Positions 1-11,477 of a DNA stretch of 64,000 bases are shown piece by piece. The notes below the pieces were generated by a model. That model was not told the DNA's origin and searched no databases. It saw nothing but the letters and a program-made list of their open reading frames with translations. The DNA comes from Eleusine coracana subsp. coracana (Eukaryota > Streptophyta > Magnoliopsida > Poales > Poaceae): positions 13,465,501-13,529,500 of the forward strand of contig CM064427.1 in the NCBI GenBank assembly GCA_032690845.1. The letters are read 5' to 3'. The position numbers were made by a program, and so were the translations under genes. Every line of letters begins with the position of its first letter. Position 1 is the first letter of the stretch.

Positions 1-756
1 TCACACCAGTCTAACAAAATTTATTTTGCTACAAAATTCCTATTATTCAATTTACTATGCAATTTACTAGTTTAACCTATTTCTGGAAATGATTTAAATA
101 AGAAAAACCGATTTTTACTCCGCGGGCCGCAAACAGGCAGCCCACTGGGCTGGGACTCGCGCGCGGCCCAGCGGCGAGCGCGAGCGCGGGGACGCTCGGG
201 CCAGGCGCGGCCCGAGAGCGCGGCCAGGCCCACTGGCCTTCGCAGCCCAGTGGCCAGCGAGGCCGAGCGCGCGCGCGCGTGCGTTCGCCGGAGCACGGCG
301 GCGCCGGCAGGGGGGGGGGGGGCTCGCCGCAGCTCGCTGCGGTCCCTGGCTCGGGCTGGTCCAGAAAGGAGAAACGACCTACTCAACACCGCGCACTCAT
401 CTAGGCCATCGGCGACCACCGGCGATGGCCGGACGTAGCCCAGCGACGGCGGCGGAAACAGGGCAGGGTGTGGCGGCGGCGGGCGCGACAAGGGAAGGGT
501 GGTAGGGCTCGGGATCTAGTCGGAGAGCTTCACTGGAGCACGGAGAAGGAAGTCACCGAGCTTCTCCCGCAAGAGGGAGGCCGGGGGTGTGGTCTCACCG
601 GCGAGGTGGGGTTTGCGGTGGCCGGCGGCGGTCATTCAAATGGGTTTTTGAATTCAAAGGAATTGCAAATTTGAATTCAACTCAAATGCTTGGTGTCATG
701 GTATTAAGCTGCCCAGGTGACACCCTTGGGACCCTATTGACACTAGGAGTGTCACA
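1..756 (-). repeat. GC-rich LTR-like segment, minus orientation, cut by the window start
   Basis: Read on the minus strand the segment starts with TGTGACACTCC at 756 and runs left into very GC-rich sequence. It finishes in an AT-rich tail (about 6-135) that matches, in inverted orientation, the tail of the next segment (about 1295-1430). Both tails contain a GCCCACTGGGC motif beside the AT-rich stretch, and both GC-rich parts share a GCGCCGCCGTGCTCCGG block. I read it as one of two diverged copies of the same LTR family. The short open frames here follow from GC content, and I see no protein family. A run of 13 G lies at 310-322. Confidence 0.45.
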
Positions 757-1440
757 GGCCCCCACCCCGACGTCCCTATCCGCTCTCGGTCGGCCCGCTC
801 CACTCGCGCTCGCCCCATTTTTCCTTCCGCCTCGCTCCCGCTCGCCTCTGCTTCCGCCGTCGCTTTTCCCCCGCATCGCCTGGCTGCCGCCGTCCACCGG
901 AGCCCAAGCTAGGCCTTTGGGAGCAACGCCGAGACGTCCTGAAGGCCCTGCACACGTCCCCTCCGCTTCGCTCGCCGGCATTGGGAGATCGGCACGGTTC
1001 TTCCCCGGCGCCGGTAATCGACCTCGAGCCACTCCTCCGCGTTGCGTTCACCCAGAGGTGAGCCAGCTCATGATTCCTCACAAGGGGAGCTCTCCCTCTT
1101 AGTCACGCGCGTGTCTGAATCATGCTTGGGTGAGCCCCCGGCCAGCGCCGCCGTGCTCCGGCAAGGGAGCTGTGCGCGCGCGGTTTGCTCGGACGAGCTG
1201 GCCAGTGGGCCAGCTGGGCTGGGCCGTGCCCGCCTAGGCTGGATCTAGCCCAGGAGCGCCTTCACCGCGGGAGTTTCAGCCCACTGGGCTGCCTGGTTGC
1301 GGCCCGCGCCAACAGAAATTGATTTTCTCATTTTAATCATTTCCAAAAAAGTGTAAAACTTGAAAAATGCATAGTAAAATGATTAATAGGAATTTTTAGG
1401 CAAGATAAATTTTGTTAGCCTTGTCTGGACTAGTACTAGT
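750..1440 (+). repeat. GC-rich LTR-like segment, plus orientation, head to head with the previous one
   Basis: It begins TGTCACAGGCC at 750, overlapping the start of the minus-strand copy by about 7 bp. It ends in an AT-rich tail at 1295-1430 that is the inverted match of 6-135. The middle is GC-rich without a recognisable protein. The alternative is a single foldback element of about 1.4 kb with arms of about 130 bp. I prefer two LTR copies because the similarity also appears in scattered blocks inside the arms. Confidence 0.4.
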
Positions 1441-3168
1441 AGGGAAAAATGCTAAATCACAGTGCATGTTAGATTTACTTTTAGGATTTAAATATATAAT
1501 AAAAACCCTCTTAAATTCATAACTAATTATAGGGAGCTGAGAAAATCTTGAAATTTGGTCACCAAGTAGGTTTTTCAGTTTCTAGTCTCTTTGGAAAATG
1601 TTATAGGGTAAGTCTCTGTATATTAGCTATAATTAATTTAATGCCTTTTTCCTTATAATAATTAATTGAAATTATTGGCTTGGTGCATGAGAGTGAAACT
1701 TGGTCAATAAATCACTCCTACTATAATCTAACTATATTAAATCACCCCTGCTCATTTGATGATCAGAACCATGTCAACTTAATAAATTATATCCCGAGTG
1801 CAATTTTACCCGTTAACAAATATGGTTCCACCATAGGGCTGCTTCATGGGTACTTAGTGCTTTGTGAGGGCTGTACTCGACACACTAAAACATTAATTAA
1901 ATAGCACTTACTGGTCATGGATATCGCTTGTGTAGCTTAACCCCGGCCGGCACACACACACCGTACCTTGGTACGACGTCGTCACGATTAAATACTGGAG
2001 TCCATGAAGGAAATACACGAAACACCCTCACCCTGTGCCTCCACTAAATATGTTGCATTGCTGAACTAATCAACACACCCCGCTCACTTCCATGAGCAAT
2101 AAAATACATTAACGTATTTATTGAGGAAGTGTCATGAATCTTCTCTCACAAGTATCCTCTTTGCATCATATAGATCATGCAGTGGACCACGTGGAGACGA
2201 GACCAGAGCAGGACCCAGAAGGAGCCGGAGGTGCCGTAGCTGAGCAAGAGCAGAACCCAGGCAAGCCCCAGTGCATTATCCCTGTTTTAAATTTTTATTC
2301 TATCACTAGCTAGGGATGTAGGATTGCCTGTGCATTAAGTCTATAGGAGTTGTTTGAAAACCTAGTATTGCAGTAGGATCCCTGTACCCGGTATTAGTCT
2401 CAGGACGGTAGTCGCTCTGCTTAATTTAGGACAACTCGAATGGTATGGAGACCACTCGTAGATAGGAAATATTATCACCGGGGAATGATATCGAAAGAAG
2501 GAAAGGGTGGATGGAATCACAATGAAGACCGGACGGGCAACTAGGTGGAAAGGGAAGGACAGCTTGTCGTCAAGGAGGTAGCCCCGTCTGAATCACCTAA
2601 GGCTACGCCTCGTGTCCGGCCCATGGAATCAAGTTTGAACGTATTGTTTGCATGCTGGAGATATGGGCCCAGTAAACCGACGTAGCTACGATTACTGCCT
2701 GGTCAGAAGATAGCTTTCTCCCTTCTTTGGTGGAACTGGGGCTGAGAGAAGGGAACAATCCACCCACGGATGGTGGCACGGGGCGCATCGTGTTGGGGGA
2801 CCCTTCCCGGGGGAGTCTAGACCCGGAATACCCTGCGGTACCGTAAGCGAAAGGTTGCTCCATGCGGCTTCCCGAAAGCGCGTATGGGTCGTGCAAGCAG
2901 GTTTCTCCTGCAGGATGTAAATCGATTCGAGTCGCTGCCCCTCAGAGTAATGAGTACCACTTGATCGCTGCTCTGGAACAGTGTCGGAAGCCATTAAGAC
3001 GATGAGTGGGTTTAATACTGCTGTTTGGAATTATTAAGATTGTATTGCAACCATGATTATTATAGCTTTAGTGCAAACTAAATTTACTATTCCACATGAC
3101 AACTTAACTTGATGCTAAAACTTGAAAAACAAGCATCCACTCCTAGGCTGGCTTTCTAGCAATATAAA
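1441..3168. repeat. Non-coding LTR-retroelement remnant, left part
   Basis: No protein family is recognisable in any frame. The stretch moves from AT-rich (1441-1900) to mixed composition. Its texture is that of the untranslated part of a large grass LTR retroelement, and it follows an LTR-like segment. It continues without loss at 10940 on the other side of element E1, as shown by the CCCTG duplication flanking E1. Assignment to a family needs a repeat library. Confidence 0.4.
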
Positions 3169-3173
3169 CCCTG
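3169..3173. repeat. Target-site duplication of E1, left copy (CCCTG)
   Basis: CCCTG here is repeated exactly at 10935-10939, directly outside the two ends of E1. Five base pairs is the normal duplication length for Ty3/gypsy integration. Confidence 0.95.
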
Positions 3174-4097
3174 TGATGTGGACAAGGGTTCCCGATCTTC
3201 CGAAAGGTTCTTGGTAAGTTGATTTGGTCGGAGGCGACACACAAATCGATCCGGCTTCAGAACAGCACGTTCTAAACCCCGCAATCGCAGCACGGCGTCT
3301 CCTCTGGTTATCAACCGTCCAAAAGACGATTGACCTCGCCGAGAAGGCTAATCCCTGCCTGCGAATCAAGAACACAAGCAAGAACAACGAAGAATGCAAC
3401 ACAATTGCAGATGTATGATTAAACTCTCGAAGTTGGGGTCTCACAAACCGATGAACGGCGAAACTGTTTATGAACAGAATTGATCTAAGCAAAACCCGAA
3501 CCCTAATGGTGCGGCGGTGGCTGTATATAAAGACCCTAGGGTCGTGCAAGACCCTCTGGACGCGCCCCGAATTGGGCTCAACTAGATACAAGGCCCAAAG
3601 ACAAAAAATAAGCAACGCAGCACCGACACAGATTCTGGACTCTCTCTTGTTTTGACGATTTCCGATGACTCCGGATGAATTTTGACATGAGGCCGGCGGC
3701 ATTGGAAAGGTCTTCTCCTTATCTTTCCGTGCATATGTAGAACGTCCAAATCCGAGTCCGTATGCGTCCTGGGCGACCGTTTTAGTACAGACTGGTCCTG
3801 GGCCCCGAAACAGACTCGAAGTCGGTTTTGATTGGGCCTCCACTTTGGCTTCCAAGCCCTTGCTGGCCCTCCACGTTTCCAAATCCTTCTCCCATCATCT
3901 CCTGGTCCTCTCCATGGTTTCTAATCATAAAATAATCATTAGGTAGCAAACCATTCTCAAAAGTAACATATAGCGAAGAACGTAGGAACGAGCTCACCTC
4001 TAAATTTAGTTGTCGTGTACGAGCTCTAGTCATTGGACCTTGCAAGTCCAGATTTGGAGGAGTGTTGTGTGTATCTATAGGAGTGATGTCCTCATCA
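3174..4097 (-). repeat. E1 3' LTR
   Basis: 924 bp, bounded by TGATG and CATCA when read on the minus strand. It carries the last 105 or so codons of gag-pol (down to 3782) and a TATA-like TTTATATAC around 3522-3532. It matches 10011-10934 with about four substitutions, one of which lies in the first codons of the coding overlap (position 4078). Confidence 0.93.
3522..3532 (-). promoter_or_regulatory. TATA-like box in E1 LTR
   Basis: CTTTATATAC on the minus strand, downstream of the gag-pol stop codon. The same motif recurs in the other LTR at about 10359-10369 and in both E2 LTRs. It is the most likely core promoter of the element. Confidence 0.55.
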
Positions 4098-7000
4098 TCC
4101 TTCCCCTCTTGAAGTGGAGTCGTCCTCAACTCAAGCTCATCCTCTTCTCCCAAGTATGGTTTCAAATCTGAAATGTTAAAAATAGGACTAACCCCGAACT
4201 CGGGAGGCAACTCAAGTTTGTATGCATTATCATTAATCTTCTCTATTATTTTAAATGGACCATCAGCTCTAGGCATTAGTTTAGACTTTCTCAATTCTGG
4301 AAATCTATCCTTCCTTAAGTGTAACCACACTAAATCTCCTACATCAAGCTTTACTTCCTTTCTTCCCTTACTACCAGCAATTTTATACTTTTCATTCATC
4401 TTTTCAATGCTAAGTCTAGTGGTCTCATGTATTTGCAAAATAAATTCAGCACGCTCCTTAGCATCAATATGAACTCTCTCATTAATAGGTAGAGGAAGTA
4501 TATCAAGTGGAGTACGGGGATCAAAACCATACACTACCTTGAATGGACTTACCTTGGTAGTAGAATGTGTTGCCCGATTATAAGCAAACTCAACATGAGG
4601 TAAGAATTCTTCCCATTGCTTCAAATTTTTCTTCAAAACAGCTCGCAACATAGTACCCAAAGTGCGGTTCACAACCTCAGTTTGTCCATCAGTTTGTGGA
4701 TGACAAGTTGTAGAAAATAACAACTTTGTACCCAACTTATTCCAAAGCGTGCGCCAAAAATGACTCAAGAATTTTGCATCACGATCTGAAACAATAGTAG
4801 AAGACATACCATGCAAACGTACAATTTCTTTGAAAAAAAGATCAGCAATATAACTAGCATCATCAGTTTTATGACATGATATAAAGTGTGCCATCTTGGA
4901 AAAACGATCCACGACAACAAAAATGCTATCGCTCCCCCTCTTAGTCCTAGGCAGTCCTAAAATAAAGTCCATAGAAATATCCGCCCAAGGAATAGAAGGA
5001 ACAGGAAGTGGCATGTATAAACCATGTGGATTCAATCGAGACTTAGCTTTTTGACATGTAGTGCAGCGAGCAACAAAACGCTCAACATCTTTCCTCATCC
5101 TTGGCCAAAAGAAGTGTGTGGCCAAAATATCCTCTGTCTTCTTAGCACCAAAATGACCCATCAATCCACCTCCATGCGCCTCCTGCAACAACAAAAGACG
5201 AACGGAACCAACTGGAATGCATAGGCGGTTAGCTCTAAACAAGAATCCGTCATTCAACACAAATTTGTGCCAAGCACGACCTTCTTTACAGTGCAGCAAT
5301 ACATCTTTAAAATCGACATCAACAACATATTGTTCTTTAATTGCCTCAAGTCCAAAAATTCTACAATCAAGTTGAGACAACAAAGTATATCGCCTCGATA
5401 AAGCATCAGCAATCACATTATCCTTCCCTTTCTTATGTTTAATAATATAAGGAAAAGACTCAATAAACTCAACCCATTTAGCATGTCTACGGTTCAAATT
5501 GCCTTGAGAACGAATATACTTAAGTGATTCATGATCAGAATGAATAACAAATTCTTTGGGCAACAAATAATGACGACACGTTTCTAAAGAACGTACAAGT
5601 GCATATAGTTCCTTATCATACGTGGAATAAATCAAAACAGGCCCAGTAATTTTCTCACTAAAGTATGCAACAGGTTTACCATCTTGCATCAGAACACCAC
5701 CAATGCCTATACCACTAGCATCACATTCAAGCTCAAAAGTCTTATCAAAATTGGGTAATTGCAGCAATGGTGCATGTGTAAGTTTGTCCTTCAAAGCATC
5801 AAAAGACTCATGATGTACCTTACCAAAATGGAAGTCAACGCCCTTCTTTGTCAACTCATGCAATGGTGCAGCAATGGTGCTGAAATCTTTGACAAAGCGG
5901 CGGTAGAAACCTGCAAGACCAAGAAAACTCCTCACCTGTGTGATAGTTTTTGGTACAGGCCAGCTCTTTATGGCTTCAATCTTCGCCTCATCCACCTCAA
6001 TTCCCTGTGGAGTCACAACATAGCCAAGAAAAGAGACTCGATCCGTGCAAAAGGTGCACTTCTCAAGGTTACCAAATAAACGTGCAACTCGCAAAGCATC
6101 AAAAACAGCACGCAAATGAATCATATGATCATCCGTGGATTTGCTATAAATCAAGATATCATCAAAGTAAACAACCACAAATTTGCCAATAAAAGGTCTT
6201 AAAACCTCATTCATCAAACGCATGAAAGTACTGGGTGCATTAGTTAACCCAAAAGGCATTACTAACCACTCATACAACCCGAATTTGGTTTTGAAAGCTG
6301 TTTTCCATTCATCTCCAAGTTTCATTCTAATTTGATGGTAGCCACTACGCAAATCAATTTTAGTGAAAATTATAGCACCACATAACTCATCAAGCATGTC
6401 ATCTAGCCTAGGAATAGGATGACGATACCTAATAGTAATGTTATTAATGGCTCTACAATCTACACACATACGCCAAGAACCATCTTTCTTAGGAACCAAA
6501 AGTACAGGAACAGGACAAGGACTAAGTGATTGACGAACATACCCACGATCCAAAAGGTCTTGGACTTGTCGTTGTATCTCCTTAGTCTCCTCAGGGTTGG
6601 TCCTATATGCAGCACGGTTTGGTAAAGTAGCACCAGGAATCAAATCAATTTGATGCTCAATCCCTCTCAAAGGTGGCAATCCCGGGGGTATCTCAGCTGG
6701 GAAAACATCCTCATACTCCTGCAAAAGGTTAGTGACAGCAGGAGGCAAAGCACTAGAAGCAATATCACCAAGCAAAAACAAGGCTTGTTTGCATATCAAA
6801 GCATAGCAAATATCATCAGTAGAAATTTCAGCAAGCTCAGATTTTGTGGCAAGATATGAACGACCTTGTAATTTAATTGCAGCACCCTTAGAACATGAAG
6901 AATCATTAACATTACTTGGTGTAGAAGCAGAATTAACAGGTTGCTGAATTTCAGGGCGTTTATTTTTCAAACTAGCAGCTCGTTCTAAATCAGCTTGTAC

Positions 7001-8559
7001 AATTTCAGCAGGGGTCATTGGTAACAAAGTAATTTTAGTTCCTTTATGCATAAAAGTGTACTTATTACTTTTACCATGGTGTACAGCATCATTATCAAAT
7101 TCCCAAGGTCTACCCAATAAAAGTGAACAAGCTTGCATGGGTACAACATCACAATCAACAGAATCCACATAGGAACCAATGGAAAAAGGAACTCTGCAAG
7201 TTTGTGTTACCTTAGCTTTTCCAGAGTCATTTAACCACTGAATGTAGTATGGATGTGGATGTGGGCGTGTGGTCAAATCAAGCTTCTTAACCACATCAGA
7301 ACTCACCAAATTGTTGCAGCTTCCTCCATCAATGATGACACGTGCCCGACGGTTCTTGATGACGAAGAAAATCTGGAACAAGTTATGTCGCTGCATCATC
7401 TCGGGTTGCTGGACTTGTGTGCTAAGCACACGCTGCACAATAATATTCATATAGCCCGTGGTATCTCCGCCTCCAAGGACGAGGTCACCGCTGGTGGCAG
7501 CGACATCCTCCTCCTCATCCTCCACATCGGAGGCGCTCATGTAACCGCCATCATCTGTCGCCACATATGCCCGCCTACTTGGGCAATCTTTCTGCACATG
7601 GCCAAGACCATGGCAGCGGTGGCACTGAATCCCTGTAGTGCGTCCCGTCGAAGCAACAGAGGAGGCACTACTAGCCGGTACCTGCACAGAATTTTTACCT
7701 GAGCGCGTAGAAGGGGCAGGGGCTGATCTTGGTGCTACAGAAACAACACTAGCTGGTGGGGGCGGCCGGAAAGATGGCTTGGGCAGCCCCGAAGTCCCCG
7801 TCGGCCGTGGTGGGTAGAAATTCCTGGACTTGCTGTACTCCTCAAAAGCCTGGAAAAGTCCCTGTGATTCTTTCTCTGCAAGCATAGCATACTGGAAACA
7901 CTGGTTGAGGGTATAAAATTCTTTATAATCAAGGATGTCCTGAATTTCTTTTCTCAAACCAGAATAAAAGCGGCAAATCTGATCCTCTACTTTTTCAACC
8001 ACAGCACAACGAATCAAACCCTTCTGAAGCTCACTAAAATACTCCTGAACAGTTTTATCTCCTTGATCTAAACGCTGCAGTTTATTATGAATTTCTCTAT
8101 AAAAAGAAGAAGGAACAAAACGATCACGCATTTCTACCTTAAGTTCTTCCCAAGTAGTAGGCAAATCGGTTTCAGCAGCTAGACCACTCCACCAAACAAT
8201 AGCAAAGTCCTTAAACTCACTAGTGGCTTGTCTAACTCTATGTTGTTCAGGAACAAGGTGGGCATTAAATTTTTGTTCTACCGTCATTTCCCAATCAAGG
8301 TAAGCATCACCATCGTATTGACCCGAAAACGAAGGAATTGAAAACTTAATTTTAGCATACGGATCATCTGGAGCATAGTTACCTTGTGTGCGACGGGTGT
8401 GGTTGTGGAAACCACCCATACCTTGAGGGTTACATTGCAAACGGCGTCGTAACCTTGCGGTCCTTGTAGCTGACCTATCGACGGTGCCATCAGCCTTATA
8501 CACCGTTGCTTCATCATGATCGCCTTCAACGTCGTTGTTGGTGTTGTTGTTGGTGTTGG

Positions 8560-8596
<37 letters not shown>

Positions 8597-8830
8597 GGTC
8601 TTGTGAGCGGTCTCCAATTCGACAACCTGATCGGTTAACTTAGAGACTCTCTTATCCAAGCGCTCAATGCTTTCTCCCAGGTGAAGCTTGGTGACGGCGT
8701 CGGTGACGGCCCTGGTGATCGTTTCTGCCAAATCACTCTGAACCGCCTGCAAAGCCTTCTGTAACTGATTTTGGCTCACGCACTCATCCAATTTTGAGGG
8801 TGAAGCACCCTCCCCGTCGCTTCCTGACAT
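3782..8830 (-). CDS. E1 Gag-Pol polyprotein, CRM clade, open over its full length
   Basis: It encodes capsid/nucleocapsid, protease, reverse transcriptase, RNase H and integrase in one frame of 1682 codons. I start at the ATG at 8830 (MSGSDGEGAS); the codons upstream in frame lack an ATG. A poly-Asn tract is encoded by CAA-type triplets at about 8520-8600. Approximate residues: zinc knuckle CHRCHGLGHVQKDC at 401-415; protease motif IIDGGSCNN near 500; RT catalytic YFDD near 888; RNase H ECDASG near 1033; integrase zinc finger HFGAKK...CTTCQ at 1223-1262; DDE residues near 1288, 1347 and 1383 (in QTEVVNR). The last 105 or so codons lie in the 3' LTR, as in group A CRM elements, where the integrase tail carries the CR motif linked to centromere targeting. 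No stop or frameshift is seen, so the product may be functional. Confidence 0.93.
4098..4110 (-). promoter_or_regulatory. E1 polypurine tract
   Basis: AAGAGGGGAAGGA on the minus strand directly abuts the 3' LTR start. This is the position expected for plus-strand DNA priming. The E2 counterpart at 29986-29998 differs by about one base. Confidence 0.85.
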
Positions 8831-9995
8831 CAGAAACACCAAAACAGGAAACAAAAAAGTGAAGGTTATCCCTACAAAACTACTAAGCAGTGGTGCCTCT
8901 CAACACAACAAAAGTAAGCTTCTTGCAAAGCTCTTACAAAGTTCTGAAAACAACAAAGCGAAGGATACCAGGGAGAAGTGTTCCATGATTGCAAGGGTTA
9001 CCAAATAACCTATGTGCTGTCCAGAAGAAGTATGTAGAGCTAGGAAGGCCAAATATGTATATATGAGTGGCACACAAATCAAAAACAGATAGTAAAGCTG
9101 AATAAGTGCCCAAGTAACTTGTCCCTAGTTGCTGGTCTAACTATGTCTTAGAACAGTAGTGAGAGCAAAGAAGAAACAAGGAGACAAAGGGACACAGCCG
9201 ATAACAGGGGGCTTAGTGTAAAACAGCCAAACTCAGAAATTTCAGGGGGCTAGATGGAGCACTAGTAGGAATCCCAAATTTCTTTTTTTTATTTTATTTT
9301 TTTGATATTTTTTTCCAACTGACTAGCAAAGAGGGAGAAACCACAAAAAATTTCAGCTCAAACCGAGCTAGGACGTGGCCTACAGAAAATCTTGAAGTTT
9401 CAGCAAAAGTCGGGTTTCAACTTGAATGAATTTTTTCTTTATCTTCCTGATTTTTTTTGAACTTTTCGTCTAGAATCTCCTGTAAAAATTTCAGCCAAAA
9501 CGGACAACCGAGCGAAAAGTTATGCCTGTTTTACCGAAGGGGTGTCGGAATCGGTTTTGAAGAACCCGGTGGTTTCAGTGAAATCCGAGTCGGCTTGGGG
9601 TCGGGTAGGGAGTTTTTTTGGCGAGGTGGATGCAGCGGAAAGTGGAATTTATGAAAATTGGTCCGAGGTGGTGAGGGTAGGTTTAGGGTGGGATTAGGGT
9701 GGGCGTGTTGATCAATCAACCCTAGCACACAAAGCCGACAAAACCGAGGATGGTGAGGGGGATGGCGGCTAGGGTTGCAACGGAAACACTACTGACGACA
9801 AAAACACAAACTAAACCAGCGACTAAACAAGAACTAGGGCACAAACTCAACACTACGGACTCTGAAATTGAAATATGCAAAGGCTAAACACGTGGTTATG
9901 GGCGGGGAAAATTTTTTTTTGGTATTTTCAGTGGACGATAGGAAGAACACGAAAACAAAACTAAAGGGTAGTATGAACCTGACGGTGCACCTGAA
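8831..9995 (-). other. E1 untranslated leader between primer-binding site and gag
   Basis: No coding frame of note is present. There are A/T homopolymer runs near 9281-9310. The leader is collinear with 24087-25252 in E2. It probably holds packaging signals, but none can be identified by eye. Confidence 0.7.
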
Positions 9996-10008
9996 GCTCT
10001 GATTACCA
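9996..10008 (-). promoter_or_regulatory. E1 primer-binding site, initiator tRNA-Met type
   Basis: TGGTAATCAGAGC on the minus strand lies 2 bp inside the 5' LTR. It matches the usual plant initiator-Met site (TGGTATCAGAGC) with one extra A. E2 has the same site at 24074-24086. Confidence 0.8.
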
Positions 10009-10010
10009 CT

Positions 10011-10934
10011 TGATGTGGACAAGGGTTCCCGATCTTCCGAAAGGTTCTTGGTAAGTTGATTTGGTCGGAGGCGACACACAAATCGATCCGGCTTCAGAAC
10101 AGCACGTTCTAAACCCCGCAATCGCAGCACGACGTCTCCTCTGGTTATCAACCGTCCAAAAGACGATTGACCTCGCCGAGAAGGCTAATCCCTGCCTGCG
10201 AATCAAGAACACAAGCAAGAACAACGAAGAATGCAACACAATTGCAGATGTATGATTAAACTCTCGAAGTTGGGGTCTCACAAACCGATGAACGGCGAAA
10301 CTGTTTATGAACAGAATTGATCTAAGCAAAACCCGAACCCTAATGGTGCGGCGGTGGCTGTATATAAAGACCCTAGGGTCGTGCAAGACCCTCTGGATGC
10401 GCCCCGAATTCGGCTCAACTAGATACAAGGCCCAAAGACAAAAAATAAGCAACGCAGCACCGACACAGATTCTGGACTCTCTCTTGTTTTGACGATTTCC
10501 GATGACTCCGGATGAATTTTGACATGAGGCCGGCGGCATTGGAAAGGTCTTCTCCTTATCTTTCCGTGCATATGTAGAACGTCCAAATCCGAGTCCGTAT
10601 GCGTCCTGGGCGACCGTTTTAGTACAGACTGGTCCTGGGCCCCGAAACAGACTCGAAGTCGGTTTTGATTGGGCCTCCACTTTGGCTTCCAAGCCCTTGC
10701 TGGCCCTCCACGTTTCCAAATCCTTCTCCCATCATCTCCTGGTCCTCTCCATGGTTTCTAATCATAAAATAATCATTAGGTAGCAAACCATTCTCAAAAG
10801 TAACATATAGCGAAGAACGTAGGAACGAGCTCACCTCTAAATTTAGTTGTCGTGTACGAGCTCTAGTCATTGGACCTTGCAAGTCCAGATTTGGAGGAGT
10901 GTTGTGTGTATCCATAGGAGTGATGTCCTCATCA
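10011..10934 (-). repeat. E1 5' LTR
   Basis: 924 bp, nearly identical to 3174-4097. It carries a duplicate of the gag-pol 3' coding segment (open frame 10619-10915), which is not an independent gene. It is followed by the right CCCTG duplication at 10935-10939. Confidence 0.93.
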
Positions 10935-10939
10935 CCCTG

Positions 10940-11477
10940 TCCCTAGCCGTTGCATGTTTAGACGTCAACTGTAGCTGGCCATTTTGATGGGTCAGCCTTG
11001 CTGAGTAAATTAGTTACTCAGGGGCTAGCTCTATGTGGTTTTCAGATGACCAGGACGGAGACTGCCACTGCGGTGGAAGATTCCACTAGGAGGGCCAGCG
11101 CCCCGACTGCTGGAACATCGATTGGGAGTTGTGCACGAATGAAGATGAGGAGTAGTTCCTTGCTTGACGGTACGGTGCTTGGGCAAGGCACCTATTATGG
11201 CCGGGTTGTTCCCTGTGTGTCGCCGTGAGAGGGCGATTGCATCTATCTATTTCGTCAAATTAGTTGAATCATCGTTGGACAAACTCGCTTCCGCAATTTA
11301 TGTCGATAAAACTCTAGTTTGTAATATAACTTCGGATTTATGTAAAACTTTGTTCCTCACCTATGCTCTTATTGCAATTATATTTTCTGTCATGTGTTGT
11401 ACTATTGAGCGTCACAGCGCGTGTCGCCACCCGAGGGAGATCCTGGAACGGAGCCGTCTCTGTGGTAAGGTAGTTCC
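10940..11477. repeat. Non-coding LTR-retroelement remnant, right part
   Basis: Continuation of 1441-3168 beyond E1, with similar texture and no recognisable protein. It ends where LINE coding sequence begins at about 11478. The exact junction is not visible because the LINE is 5'-truncated. Confidence 0.4.

Larger units (their letters stand above)
3174..10934 (-). mobile_element. E1: complete CRM-clade Ty3/gypsy retrotransposon
   Basis: A 7761-bp element on the minus strand. It has two 924-bp LTRs (10011-10934 as 5' LTR, 3174-4097 as 3' LTR), a primer-binding site, a polypurine tract, one open gag-pol frame and a 5-bp target duplication. I count only about four differences between the LTRs, so insertion is very recent. 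RT, RNase H and integrase read like the CRM (centromeric retrotransposon) clade known from maize and rice. Two further traits of that clade are seen: LTR ends of the form TGATGA...CATCA, and a pol frame that runs into the 3' LTR. It sits inside an older non-coding retroelement. Confidence 0.93.

Noticed and set aside
682..1102. Overlapping open frames in the GC-rich start of the window
   Set aside because: High GC content removes stops on both strands, and the sequence is LTR-like.
3115..3882. 255-codon frame across the E1 3' LTR (and its copies in the other LTRs)
   Set aside because: It is an out-of-phase shadow of the gag-pol end and LTR, recurring in every LTR copy of the family.
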